From contig QIEW01000280.1 of the NCBI GenBank assembly GCA_003230535.1, forward strand, positions 1 to 30,989: a DNA stretch of 30,989 nucleotides, given 5' to 3'. Positions 6,935 to 14,862 of this stretch are shown here, one piece after another; the first letter of the stretch is position 1; each line of letters begins with the position of its first letter. A program made the translations under genes and the position numbers. The notes beneath the pieces were generated by a model. It saw only the letters and a program-made list of their open reading frames with translations. It made no database searches and was not told the origin of the DNA. The DNA is from a bacterium (lineage in GTDB: Bacteria; SZUA-182; SZUA-191).

Positions 6935-8080
6935 ATGCTTAAAAGGTTAATTACTCTTATTTCACAGATCCCCTTCGCCTACCTTGGTCAGCCGAAGGTT
7001 GAGAGCGGACTCCCCTTAAATCGGGAAGTAAAGAGGATTATGTTTGTGTCCTCTACAGGGTGTTTGAGCCAATTCGACATATCCGTTGCCGGAAGCTTAA
7101 AAAAACTCGGGGTGGTGGTTGATATATTCTCGATCAGCGAGGGGCTCTCATCTTTTGAGAGAGCGTCCTATTCGAAGGCAAAAGTCCATGAGCTTGCAAG
7201 AGTGGACATTGGGCAGAAACTACTTAACAGGAGGTTTGTTAAGCAGGTGCTCGGAGGGGGGTATGACCTTGTGTTTATCCTTGAGTCCAACTGGTTTATC
7301 CTGCCTGAGACGATAGTGGAGATAAAGAAACGCTGCCATACCGCCATCGTACTGTGGGAGTCAAACTGCCACATATGGAACAGCTACCAGTCGGCATGTC
7401 TTTCTTTCTATGATGCCGTTTTCTCCCTGGACAGCTATATGCTCCCTGTTTATAAGACCGCATATGTGAAACACGTGTTTTTTCTTCCACCCGCCGGTAC
7501 GGACGAGATGCTGGCGGTCGCAGAAATCACGGATGAAGACGGGGTAAAGTATTCTTCCGACCTTGCCTTTGTGGGACAAATCTATCCGGAAAGAGCGGTA
7601 ATTTTTGAAGAACTTACAGGTTACGATTTTAACATATACGGCCCTGTATGCGAGTATGAACCACGCAGGTGCGAGGCATCTAACGTTCTCAGGGAAAAGA
7701 TAAAGTCAAGCCGGGTCAGTCTTGAGGAGAGGAAAAAGATATATGCCCTTTCAAAGATAGTATTGAATGTTGAAGCACCCGACCTTCATATAAACAGTAC
7801 CAGTATCAGACCGTTTGAAGTGGCCCTTTGCGGCGGGTTTCCCCTTGTTGAGTATAAAAAGGATCTGGATAGCCTGTTTGATGTCGGAAAGGATATTATC
7901 TGCTTTTACAACCCGAAAGACCTTAAGGAGAAGATAGATTACTACCTGAGGCACGATGATGATCGTGTGGAGATTGCCAGGAGATGCAGGGAGAGGATAT
8001 TGAGAAAGCACATGCTTGATAAGCGATTGAGAGAGATGTTGAAAAATATAGAGTCAATAGCAAAACAAAGCGGAGTATGA
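6935..8080 (+). CDS. CgeB-like glycosyltransferase
   Basis: A 381-aa GT-B fold protein. The C-terminal half carries the Glyco_trans_1_2/CgeB pattern: SSDLAFVGQIYPERAVIFEEL (about 205-225), then SIRPFEVALCGGFPLVEYKKDLDSLFDVGKDIICF (about 288-322) and the trailing helix with RERILRKHMLDKRLREML. The N-terminal half is diverged but has the expected beginning KRIMFVSSTGCLSQFDISVAGSLKKLG. It starts 1 nt after the formyltransferase stop and ends in an ATGA overlap with a second CgeB-like gene. It presumably adds one sugar to the lipid-linked glycan at the cytoplasmic face. Donor and linkage are unknown. Confidence 0.8.
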   Translation: MLKRLITLISQIPFAYLGQPKVESGLPLNREVKRIMFVSSTGCLSQFDISVAGSLKKLGVVVDIFSISEGLSSFERASYSKAKVHELARVDIGQKLLNRRFVKQVLGGGYDLVFILESNWFILPETIVEIKKRCHTAIVLWESNCHIWNSYQSACLSFYDAVFSLDSYMLPVYKTAYVKHVFFLPPAGTDEMLAVAEITDEDGVKYSSDLAFVGQIYPERAVIFEELTGYDFNIYGPVCEYEPRRCEASNVLREKIKSSRVSLEERKKIYALSKIVLNVEAPDLHINSTSIRPFEVALCGGFPLVEYKKDLDSLFDVGKDIICFYNPKDLKEKIDYYLRHDDDRVEIARRCRERILRKHMLDKRLREMLKNIESIAKQSGV

Positions 8081-9099
8081 AGGATAAATTCGAAGATAAA
8101 GATAATTATAAAGATAAAAAGATACTGGTTTTGACGGTCGGTTGTATAAACTACGACCATGATATAAACCAATTTGACCCTATCAAGCATCTGTTCCCGA
8201 AGACATTGCGATATAATTATTACGAAAGATTTAATGAAATAGGCAGAGAGAAGATGAATGCCGAATTGATCGAATTGGTCAGGGCTGAGGCGCTGGATTA
8301 TGTCGTTTATATCACACACTTATCCCAGGTTAAGCGGGATACCCTTGTGAGGATAAGAGAAACTGGGGCCAGACTGATAGGCTGGTTTTCGGATGACCAG
8401 TGGCGGTTCGCCAGCTTCTCCAAGAAGCTCGCCAGGTATCTTGATTTTCAGATAACCACATGTCCCATGGCCTACCGGAAATACCTCGATATGAACTTTA
8501 ACCCCATCCTTGTCCCGTGGGGAGCAAACCACCGGGTCTATGTCCGTAAAGAGGGCATGCCGAAGAAATACGATGTTACCTTTGTTGGTCAAAAACATGG
8601 CATAAGAGGAGAGTTGATAACTGAACTGGGAAAGAGGGGGGTCGGCGTTCAATGCTTTGGCAGGGGATGGAACAAGAGGGTATCCATTGAAGAGATGATA
8701 GATATCTTCAACCAGAGTAAGATCAATCTGAATTTCAGTGCCGTAGGTGGTGGGCATCTCAACCAGCTCAAGGCTCGCCATTTTGAGATCCCCATGTGCG
8801 GGGGGTTCCTGTTAACAGATTATGTGGAGGGGCTGGAAAGATTCTTTAACATCGGCTCGGAGATTATCTGTTTTAACGACATTGAGGATGCTGCGGAGAA
8901 GATAAACTATTACCTTGCAAATGATGAGGAGAGGGAAAGAGTGGCAGAGTCTGGGTACCGGACATCGATAGGAAATCACACCTCCGATAACACATTGAAG
9001 GTGGTGTTCGATGAAATCTTCAGGAGAGAAAAGGCATCTTTCAACCCCCCCGTCCCGGGTATGATGGAAAAGATAGTAAACAGAATATTCAGAATATGA
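8077..9099 (+). CDS. CgeB-like glycosyltransferase
   Basis: A 340-aa protein related to its upstream neighbour but clearly diverged. The hallmark C-terminal block HFEIPMCGGFLLTDYVEGLERFFNIGSEIICF (about 232-263) is followed by DIEDAAEKINYYLANDEERERVAESGYRTSIGNHT. An earlier YDVTFVGQKHGIRGELITEL strand-helix unit (about 165-185) marks the start of the second Rossmann domain. The first 15 residues are very rich in Lys and Asp. Coupled to both neighbours by ATGA overlaps, with a GCGGAG Shine-Dalgarno inside the upstream gene. Likely one of the sequential transferases of the repeat unit. Confidence 0.8.
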   Translation: MKDKFEDKDNYKDKKILVLTVGCINYDHDINQFDPIKHLFPKTLRYNYYERFNEIGREKMNAELIELVRAEALDYVVYITHLSQVKRDTLVRIRETGARLIGWFSDDQWRFASFSKKLARYLDFQITTCPMAYRKYLDMNFNPILVPWGANHRVYVRKEGMPKKYDVTFVGQKHGIRGELITELGKRGVGVQCFGRGWNKRVSIEEMIDIFNQSKINLNFSAVGGGHLNQLKARHFEIPMCGGFLLTDYVEGLERFFNIGSEIICFNDIEDAAEKINYYLANDEERERVAESGYRTSIGNHTSDNTLKVVFDEIFRREKASFNPPVPGMMEKIVNRIFRI

Positions 9100-10031
9100 T
9101 AAGCCGCAGGGGAAAAGTTCTGGTAACAGGCGCTACCGGTATGGTAGGTCGGGCACTTCTTAATGAACTAAAAAATGAAGGTTTTTCCAACATAATCGCT
9201 CCAACCCGGCAAGAACTTGACCTTGCCTATTCACAGGAAGTGGATAGTTTTTTTGACAGGGAACGCCCTAGCTATGTTTACATGGTTGCCGCTAAGGTAG
9301 GGGGGATAGGAGCAAATATGGCCGATCCGGTAGGATTCTTACTGGACAACTTAAAGGTCGAAATAAATTTGTTTGAAGCATGCCACAAATACAACACAAA
9401 GAAGAATCTGTTTCTTGGCAGTTCCTGCATATATCCTAAGGAATGTTCTCAACCAATAAAGGAAGAATATTTAATGAGCGGCCGGCTGGAGCCGACAAAC
9501 GAAGGCTATGCCCTTGCCAAAATAACGGGACTTAAGCTGGCCGAATACTATTACAGACAATACGGAATGCTAACGGTATGTCCCATGCTATGTAATGCTT
9601 ATGGTACTGGCAACAGTTTTGACCTGCAAAATTCGCATGTTTTATCTGCTCTGGTTAAAAGGTTTGTTGATGCAAAGGATGATGGTAAAAAGGAAGTCGT
9701 TTTGTGGGGCTTGGGCGTGGCCAGGCGTGAATTTATACATGTTGACGATGTGGTTGGAGGGTTGATTTTTTTAATGGATAATTATAATTCTCCGGAAATT
9801 ATCAATTTGGGTGCCGGAAAGGATATAACGATTTCTGAACTTGCCGGGTTGATAGCCCGTAAAGTTGGGTTTGAAGGTACAATCAAGTGGGATAGAACCA
9901 AGCCTGACGGGATGTTAAGGAAATGTCTGAATACCGATAAGATTGAGGCATTGGGATTTTCTTCGCGAGTTTCTTTAAAATCCGGTATTGAGCAAACTAT
10001 TGCAGAATACAAGGCGGGAAATAATAAATGA
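9096..10031 (+). CDS. fcl: GDP-L-fucose synthase / GDP-L-colitose synthase-type epimerase-reductase
   Basis: A 311-aa SDR that should epimerise C5 and reduce the C4 ketone of a GDP-4-keto-6-deoxy sugar with NADPH. The Rossmann motif TGATGMVG is at 11-18, AAKVGGIGANMADPVGFLLDN at 65-85, the SSCIYPK active-site strand at 109-115 and the YALAK pair at 138-142. S109, C111, Y138, K142 and H181 each sit exactly two residues after the E. coli GMER residues S107, C109, Y136, K140 and H179, so the epimerase acid/base pair is intact. The family includes both Fcl and the colitose enzyme ColC. The next gene, joined by ATGA, is a ColD-type dehydratase, so a ColC role is at least as likely as fucose synthesis. 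Confidence 0.88.
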   Translation: MISRRGKVLVTGATGMVGRALLNELKNEGFSNIIAPTRQELDLAYSQEVDSFFDRERPSYVYMVAAKVGGIGANMADPVGFLLDNLKVEINLFEACHKYNTKKNLFLGSSCIYPKECSQPIKEEYLMSGRLEPTNEGYALAKITGLKLAEYYYRQYGMLTVCPMLCNAYGTGNSFDLQNSHVLSALVKRFVDAKDDGKKEVVLWGLGVARREFIHVDDVVGGLIFLMDNYNSPEIINLGAGKDITISELAGLIARKVGFEGTIKWDRTKPDGMLRKCLNTDKIEALGFSSRVSLKSGIEQTIAEYKAGNNK

Positions 10032-11218
10032 TACCGTTAATGAAAAACACTTTTTATAATGAATTTGATACCAAAATTGCTTTGGCTGAATTCATATCGA
10101 GAACCTCACGTTTTAGTATGAATATTAAATGTTTTGAATTTGAAAGAGCCTTTGCGAAGTCTCAGGACAGAAAAGAATGCATTCTTCTTAATAGCGGGGG
10201 AAGTGCAAATTTAGCCTTGTTTCAAGCATATAAAAACATGGGTCGCCTAAAGGAAGGTGATAAAGTGGGGTTTTCAGCCCTTACCTGGTCTACTAATGTG
10301 ATGCCCATAATTCAAATGGGAATGATTCCCATCCCCATAGATTGTGAACCGACCACTTTAAATGTAATGTCAGAAAACTTACTGTCACAATTAAAAAACG
10401 ATAAATTACAGGCTGTTTTCCTTACTAATGCGTTGGGATTTACTGGAGATTTAGTACGGATCAAAGAAGTATGCCGGGAGAACAATATAGTTTTTTTTGA
10501 GGACAACTGTGAAGCTTTAGGGACTGAATTGCCGGAAGGCAAGGCCGGTAATTTTTCGTTAGCGTCAACTTTTTCTTTCTTTGTAGCGCACCATATGTCA
10601 ACGATTGAGGGAGGAGCAGTTTGTACGGACGACGAAGAGTTGGCGGAAATGTTACGCATTGTGCGGGCAAATGGGTGGGATAGGAATTTGAATTCGGTTC
10701 AGCAACAGAAATGGCGCAACAGGTTTAATATAGACAGTGAATTTGAGGCAAAATATACATTTTATGATCTTGGTTTTAATATGCGTCCCACTGAAATTGT
10801 GGGCTTTCTCGGACTTAATCAGCTTCAGTATTTGATGGAAATCTGTAAACAGAGAGAATCGAACTATAAAAGACTTGAAACAGAAGTAAAAAAAAATCCC
10901 GACCTCATTACGCTGGATCGTTCTCATATTTCGGTTCTATCTAATTTTGCATTTCCTGTTCTTTGCAGAACACGGGAACTGCGCACCAAGTACCTTGCCC
11001 AGTTTTCAGGCGCCGGCGTGGAAGTCAGACCTATGATTGCGGGTAATATACAACGACAACCTTTCTATAAAAAATATGCATCCAGAAATTATGACCTGCC
11101 AGGAACGGACTTTATCCATGATTGCGGCTTCTACTTCGGAAATTATCCCGAGTTGACAGATATAGACATCGTGGTTTTGAGTTCTTGTTTGTCCAAATAT
11201 TCCAATTCTACCCCATAA
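10028..11218 (+). CDS. colD: ColD-type PLP-dependent GDP-4-keto-6-deoxymannose 3-dehydratase (His replaces PLP lysine)
   Basis: A 396-aa DegT-fold protein that lacks the Schiff-base lysine. The block FSFFVAHHMSTIEGG aligns with FSFHAVKNLAMGDGG of the aminotransferase at 5072, which puts H188 at the lysine position. The 3-dehydratases ColD (where the residue is also His188) and the Fe-S enzyme E1/RfbH use His there and catalyse C3 deoxygenation instead of transamination. The length (ColD is about 390 aa) and the lack of a cysteine-rich cluster-binding segment favour ColD over E1. D159 in FFEDNCEALG is the pyridine-nitrogen ligand. With the divergent gmd and the coupled Fcl/ColC-type gene the full GDP-L-colitose route is present. 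An uncharacterised sugar dehydratase of the same subfamily is the alternative. Confidence 0.75.
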   Translation: MIPLMKNTFYNEFDTKIALAEFISRTSRFSMNIKCFEFERAFAKSQDRKECILLNSGGSANLALFQAYKNMGRLKEGDKVGFSALTWSTNVMPIIQMGMIPIPIDCEPTTLNVMSENLLSQLKNDKLQAVFLTNALGFTGDLVRIKEVCRENNIVFFEDNCEALGTELPEGKAGNFSLASTFSFFVAHHMSTIEGGAVCTDDEELAEMLRIVRANGWDRNLNSVQQQKWRNRFNIDSEFEAKYTFYDLGFNMRPTEIVGFLGLNQLQYLMEICKQRESNYKRLETEVKKNPDLITLDRSHISVLSNFAFPVLCRTRELRTKYLAQFSGAGVEVRPMIAGNIQRQPFYKKYASRNYDLPGTDFIHDCGFYFGNYPELTDIDIVVLSSCLSKYSNSTP

Positions 11219-11235
11219 TAAGGTGGCCAACGAAC

Positions 11236-12543
11236 ATGATGAACATTTTAATGATGACCTCAGCAGCACCCAAGACAGCTCCTTTTTCTACCGACGAAAA
11301 AAAACCTCCGCTGGGGTTGGGCTTTCTTATGGCTATGCTAAAGAATGCAGGGCATCGAGTATTTTTCCAAGACAATTATCTAAGACCATCAAATGTATTG
11401 GATACAGATTATTTAGTCAAGCAACAGATTGATTTTGTGGGCATATATTCTAACACCATCTGCTACCAAAGCACATTAGAGTACTTTCGGAAGATGCAGA
11501 AGATGCGGGAGGAGGGAAAATGGGGTGGTAAGATCATTGTAGGTGGGCCTCATACTTCAGTAGGGGCCGATACAATTCCTGACTATGTAGATTATGTGGT
11601 GATCGGTGAGGGCGAAAAGAGTGTTTTGGATATAATAGAAGGAAAGGTTCAGAAAAGAATTGTCCAAGGCAAGAAAATACAGGACATGGATTCTTTGCCC
11701 CTGCCAACCTGGGAGGAGTTCATTCATCTGCCATATCAGTGGAATGATTATCGTATTGATTCATGCCCGATATATAATCTTAACACTAGCCGCGGTTGCC
11801 CTTTTAGTTGCATCTTTTGTTCGGTAAAAGCCGTCTGGGGGAAGACTTATCGCTATATGTCCGCCAAACGGGTAGTCAACGATATCCAGCACCTACAGAA
11901 ATACTACGGTGCAAAGTGTATTAATTTCAGGGAAGATCATTTTACTTTAAACAAAAAACGCACCATTGAATTTTGCGAAATTCTGTTAAGAAAAAATATC
12001 CGGATTGCTTGGATGTGTGAAACTAGAGTTGATCAACTGGACGATTTTGAATATCAAAACTTAATGGCCAATGCGGGTTGTAATCTATTTTATATAGGCG
12101 TTGAAAGCGGGAGCCAGCGTATGCTTGACTTCTTTAAAAAGGGAGAAAAGGTTGAGCAGTTCATAAACGCTTTTGACATTGCGCACAAAGTAGGAATAAA
12201 GACACATGCTAGTTTTGTGGTTGGTGCTCCCCCGGAGTCGGAAGAGGATTTAAAAAAAACCTATCAGTTGATTGAGCGGATCAAACCCGATTACACTAGT
12301 ATGAATGTTTATACAGGTCTTCCGGGAAGCGAATTATATAATTACGTAAAAGAAAATGGCTTGTATGAATTTGAGGATGAAAATCATGTGTTGTATTTAA
12401 AAGGCCACAACCAAAGGGTAGACAAATTCTATGGTGGAGCCCTGAATCGTAAAATTCCTGGAAGTTTGTCTCAATACTTCTTGGTGAAAGAAAAAACCAG
12501 GAATAAATATCGAAGATTATTTTCAAAGTTAAGATTCGGCTAG
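11236..12543 (+). CDS. Cobalamin-type radical SAM protein (COG1032-like), copy 1
   Basis: A 435-aa enzyme with a predicted N-terminal B12-binding-like Rossmann domain (about 1-135: PPLGLGFLMAMLKNAGHRVFFQDNY, IIVGGPHTSVGADTIPDYVDYVVIGEGEKSV). A radical SAM TIM barrel follows, with the 4Fe-4S triad C188-x3-C192-x2-C195 in SRGCPFSCIFC and a GVESGSQRML strand typical of the family. The frame is open 38 codons further upstream inside the previous gene, but the ATG at 11236 follows AAGGTGG and starts the conserved MNILMMTSAAPK. It is paired with a GT2 gene 9 bp downstream, and both recur as a diverged duplicate at 13546-15693. The substrate is unknown: C-methylation or another radical modification of a sugar or lipid is possible. 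Confidence 0.82.
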   Translation: MMNILMMTSAAPKTAPFSTDEKKPPLGLGFLMAMLKNAGHRVFFQDNYLRPSNVLDTDYLVKQQIDFVGIYSNTICYQSTLEYFRKMQKMREEGKWGGKIIVGGPHTSVGADTIPDYVDYVVIGEGEKSVLDIIEGKVQKRIVQGKKIQDMDSLPLPTWEEFIHLPYQWNDYRIDSCPIYNLNTSRGCPFSCIFCSVKAVWGKTYRYMSAKRVVNDIQHLQKYYGAKCINFREDHFTLNKKRTIEFCEILLRKNIRIAWMCETRVDQLDDFEYQNLMANAGCNLFYIGVESGSQRMLDFFKKGEKVEQFINAFDIAHKVGIKTHASFVVGAPPESEEDLKKTYQLIERIKPDYTSMNVYTGLPGSELYNYVKENGLYEFEDENHVLYLKGHNQRVDKFYGGALNRKIPGSLSQYFLVKEKTRNKYRRLFSKLRFG

Positions 12544-12551
12544 AACACTCT

Positions 12552-13397
12552 ATGATTCATCCAAAAGTAACAGTTTTAATGTCAGTCTATAATGGGGAAA
12601 GGTTTCTGCGGGAGGCTATAGACAGCATTTTGAACCAAACATACAAAAACCTTGAGTTTTTAATTATTAACGATGGGTCTACTGACCGCAGTCGGGAGAT
12701 TATTCTCTCCTATGGCGATCCCCGCATTAGGCTTATTGACAATGAGAAAAACATAGGCCTTACACGCTCACTAAATAAAGGCCTCGGGTTGGCTAGGGGC
12801 GAATACATTGCCCGGATGGATGCGGATGATATTTCATTGCCTAATAGGCTAGAGACACAGTTTGAATATATGGAAGCACATCCAAATATTGGGCTAGTAG
12901 GTAGTTGCTGTATTACGATTGATGAAGATCACAATCCGATAGGAGAAGGAGATAAAAACAGCCGCCCTTTAAGCCATAAGGAGTTGGTGAAGAACCATCT
13001 AAGGGGTCATCATTACGTTGCCCACGGCGCATTCTTTTTTAGAAAGTCTATTGTGGATTATGTCGGGATGTATGATGAAGACTTCATGGTTACGCAGGAC
13101 ATGGATTTTGTCCTCAGGGTATCCGAGAGGTTTGAGATAGCAAACGTACCCAAGGTCTTATATAAATGGAGAATGAGCAAGGAGAACTTAAGCAGTAAGA
13201 ATATCGATTTGCGGATACGATACATATACCTTGCTATAAATAAGGCATTGCTGAGAAAGGCGGAAATGATATCCTTAACAGTATTTGGTTACGGCATTTT
13301 CGAAAGATTGCTTTCCGCCTATTATAGGCTCATAGCAGTATATCGCTGCTGGAGATACCGACTTGATGAACTGAAGAAAAAGGATACTTTTTATTGA
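12552..13397 (+). CDS. GT2-family glycosyltransferase, copy 1
   Basis: A 281-aa GT-A fold transferase. It begins with HPKVTVLMSVYNGERFLREAIDSILNQTY, has the nucleotide-binding INDGSTD (39-45), the metal-binding MDADD (89-93) and a later TQDMDFVLRVSERFEIANVP segment supplying the catalytic acid. About 60 C-terminal residues are basic and amphipathic (YRLIAVYRCWRYRLDELKKKD) and may attach to the membrane surface. Follows the radical SAM gene by 8 nt without a strong Shine-Dalgarno, so probably translationally coupled. Its close paralogue at 14863 has diverged mostly in the middle third, which would affect acceptor choice. Confidence 0.9.
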   Translation: MIHPKVTVLMSVYNGERFLREAIDSILNQTYKNLEFLIINDGSTDRSREIILSYGDPRIRLIDNEKNIGLTRSLNKGLGLARGEYIARMDADDISLPNRLETQFEYMEAHPNIGLVGSCCITIDEDHNPIGEGDKNSRPLSHKELVKNHLRGHHYVAHGAFFFRKSIVDYVGMYDEDFMVTQDMDFVLRVSERFEIANVPKVLYKWRMSKENLSSKNIDLRIRYIYLAINKALLRKAEMISLTVFGYGIFERLLSAYYRLIAVYRCWRYRLDELKKKDTFY

Positions 13398-13545
13398 GTT
13401 TGATTTTTCGCTAAACCTTCTTCGTTATATCCATATTCAATTCATGGAAGGTGTAAAAAAGTGGTAGAGAGTTTTTTCCCAGTCTCACAGTAAAGGGCCA
13501 ACTGCATGAAAAAGCTTGTTCGAAAAGTTCAGGATGATAACTAAA

Positions 13546-14844
13546 ATGAACATCCTCATCATGACCTCAGCCGCACCGAAAGTAGCGCCAGTCTCCACGG
13601 CTGAGAAAAGACCACCGCTGGGGCTGGGCTTTATTATTGCGGTGCTGAAAAATGCTGAACACAGGGTATTTTTCCGAGACAATTACCTTAAGCCATCAGA
13701 TGTGCTGGATACAAATTTTTTGGTTAAGAAAAAGATTGATTTTGTGGGCATATATTCCAATACCATCTGCTACCAAAGTACCCTGGAGTATTTTAGGAAG
13801 TTGCAGAAGATGAGGGAGGAGGGGAAGTGGAGCGGCAAGATTATTGTAGGTGGGCCCCATACTTCGGTGGGAGCCGATAAAATTCCTGACTATGTGGACT
13901 ATGTGGTGATCGGTGAGGGCGAAAAGAGTGTTTTGGATATAATAGAAGGAAAAGTTCAGAAAAGAATTGTCCAAGGCAAGAAAATACAGGACATGGATTC
14001 GCTGCCTTTGCCAGCGTGGGAGGAGTTTATTCATTTACCATACCAATGGTCAGATCCCTGGCTTGATTCTTACCCGATATATACCTTTAATACCAGCCGG
14101 GGCTGCCCTTTTAGCTGCACCTTTTGCTCAGTGAAAGCCATCTGGGGAAAAACCTATCGTTGCATGTCTGCCGAGCGGGTGGTTAGTGACATCCGGTATA
14201 TGCAGAAATACTATGGCGCAAAGTGCATCTACTTCAGGGAAGATCATTTTACCTTAAACAAGAAGCGGACGGCTGAATTCTGTGAGCTACTGCTTAGGAA
14301 GAATATCCAAATTGATTGGATGTGCGAGACCAGGGTGGATCAACTGGATGATTTTGAGTATCAAGCCTTGATGTCGAGGTCGGGGTGCAAGGTCTTTTAT
14401 GTAGGCGTTGAAAGTGGGAGTCCGCGGATGCTTGAATTTTTCAAGAAAGGCGAAACGATAGAACAATTCATAAAAGCCTTTGATATCGCCCATAAATTGG
14501 GAATCAAGACTTACGCCAGCTTTGTGGTTGGTGCCCCTACGGAAACAAAAACGGATTTAAGAAAAACTTATCGGTTGATTGAGCGGCTCAAACCTGATTA
14601 TACCGGCATGAATGTTTTCATAGGGTTTCCAGGAAGCGAGTTATATAACTACACAAAGGATAACAACTTATATGAATTTGAAGATGACAACCATGTCTTA
14701 TATTTAAAAGGCTATAACAAACGGGTGAATAGATTCTATAATGGAAACCCGTATTTTAAAATTCCTGGGAGTGTATCGAAATGCTCACTGCCGATGTGGA
14801 AAATTAAGAAAAAATGTCAAGGGTTATTATCAATATTAAGGTAA
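13546..14844 (+). CDS. Cobalamin-type radical SAM protein (COG1032-like), copy 2
   Basis: A 432-aa paralogue of the enzyme at 11236, colinear throughout. The 4Fe-4S cysteines are C187, C191 and C194 in SRGCPFSCTFC, and the B12-binding-like domain carries the same GGPHTSVGADKIPDYVDYVVIGEGEKS block. Ten extra in-frame codons exist upstream (from 13516), but the ATG at 13546 matches the start of copy 1 and has AGGA 11 nt before it. Differences from copy 1 concentrate in the segment between the B12 and radical SAM domains (SDPWLDSYPIYTF versus NDYRIDSCPIYNL) and the C-terminal tail. Followed by a GT2 paralogue, as in copy 1. Function unknown beyond family. Confidence 0.82.
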   Translation: MNILIMTSAAPKVAPVSTAEKRPPLGLGFIIAVLKNAEHRVFFRDNYLKPSDVLDTNFLVKKKIDFVGIYSNTICYQSTLEYFRKLQKMREEGKWSGKIIVGGPHTSVGADKIPDYVDYVVIGEGEKSVLDIIEGKVQKRIVQGKKIQDMDSLPLPAWEEFIHLPYQWSDPWLDSYPIYTFNTSRGCPFSCTFCSVKAIWGKTYRCMSAERVVSDIRYMQKYYGAKCIYFREDHFTLNKKRTAEFCELLLRKNIQIDWMCETRVDQLDDFEYQALMSRSGCKVFYVGVESGSPRMLEFFKKGETIEQFIKAFDIAHKLGIKTYASFVVGAPTETKTDLRKTYRLIERLKPDYTGMNVFIGFPGSELYNYTKDNNLYEFEDDNHVLYLKGYNKRVNRFYNGNPYFKIPGSVSKCSLPMWKIKKKCQGLLSILR

Positions 14845-14862
14845 GGTTAAAGGTATCATTTT

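Noticed and set aside
8320-8781. 153-codon open frame on the minus strand
   Set aside because: Fully inside the CgeB-like gene 8077-9099, whose conserved block lies in the other strand; judged a shadow frame.
10028-11218. Ordinary DegT aminotransferase annotation for this gene
   Set aside because: The PLP lysine position holds His188 in an otherwise well conserved block, so transamination through an internal aldimine is not expected.
11122-11235. 38-codon upstream extension of the first radical SAM gene
   Set aside because: It overlaps the conserved 3' end of the ColD-type gene in another frame, lacks a ribosome-binding site, and the duplicate gene starts at the equivalent of ATG 11236.
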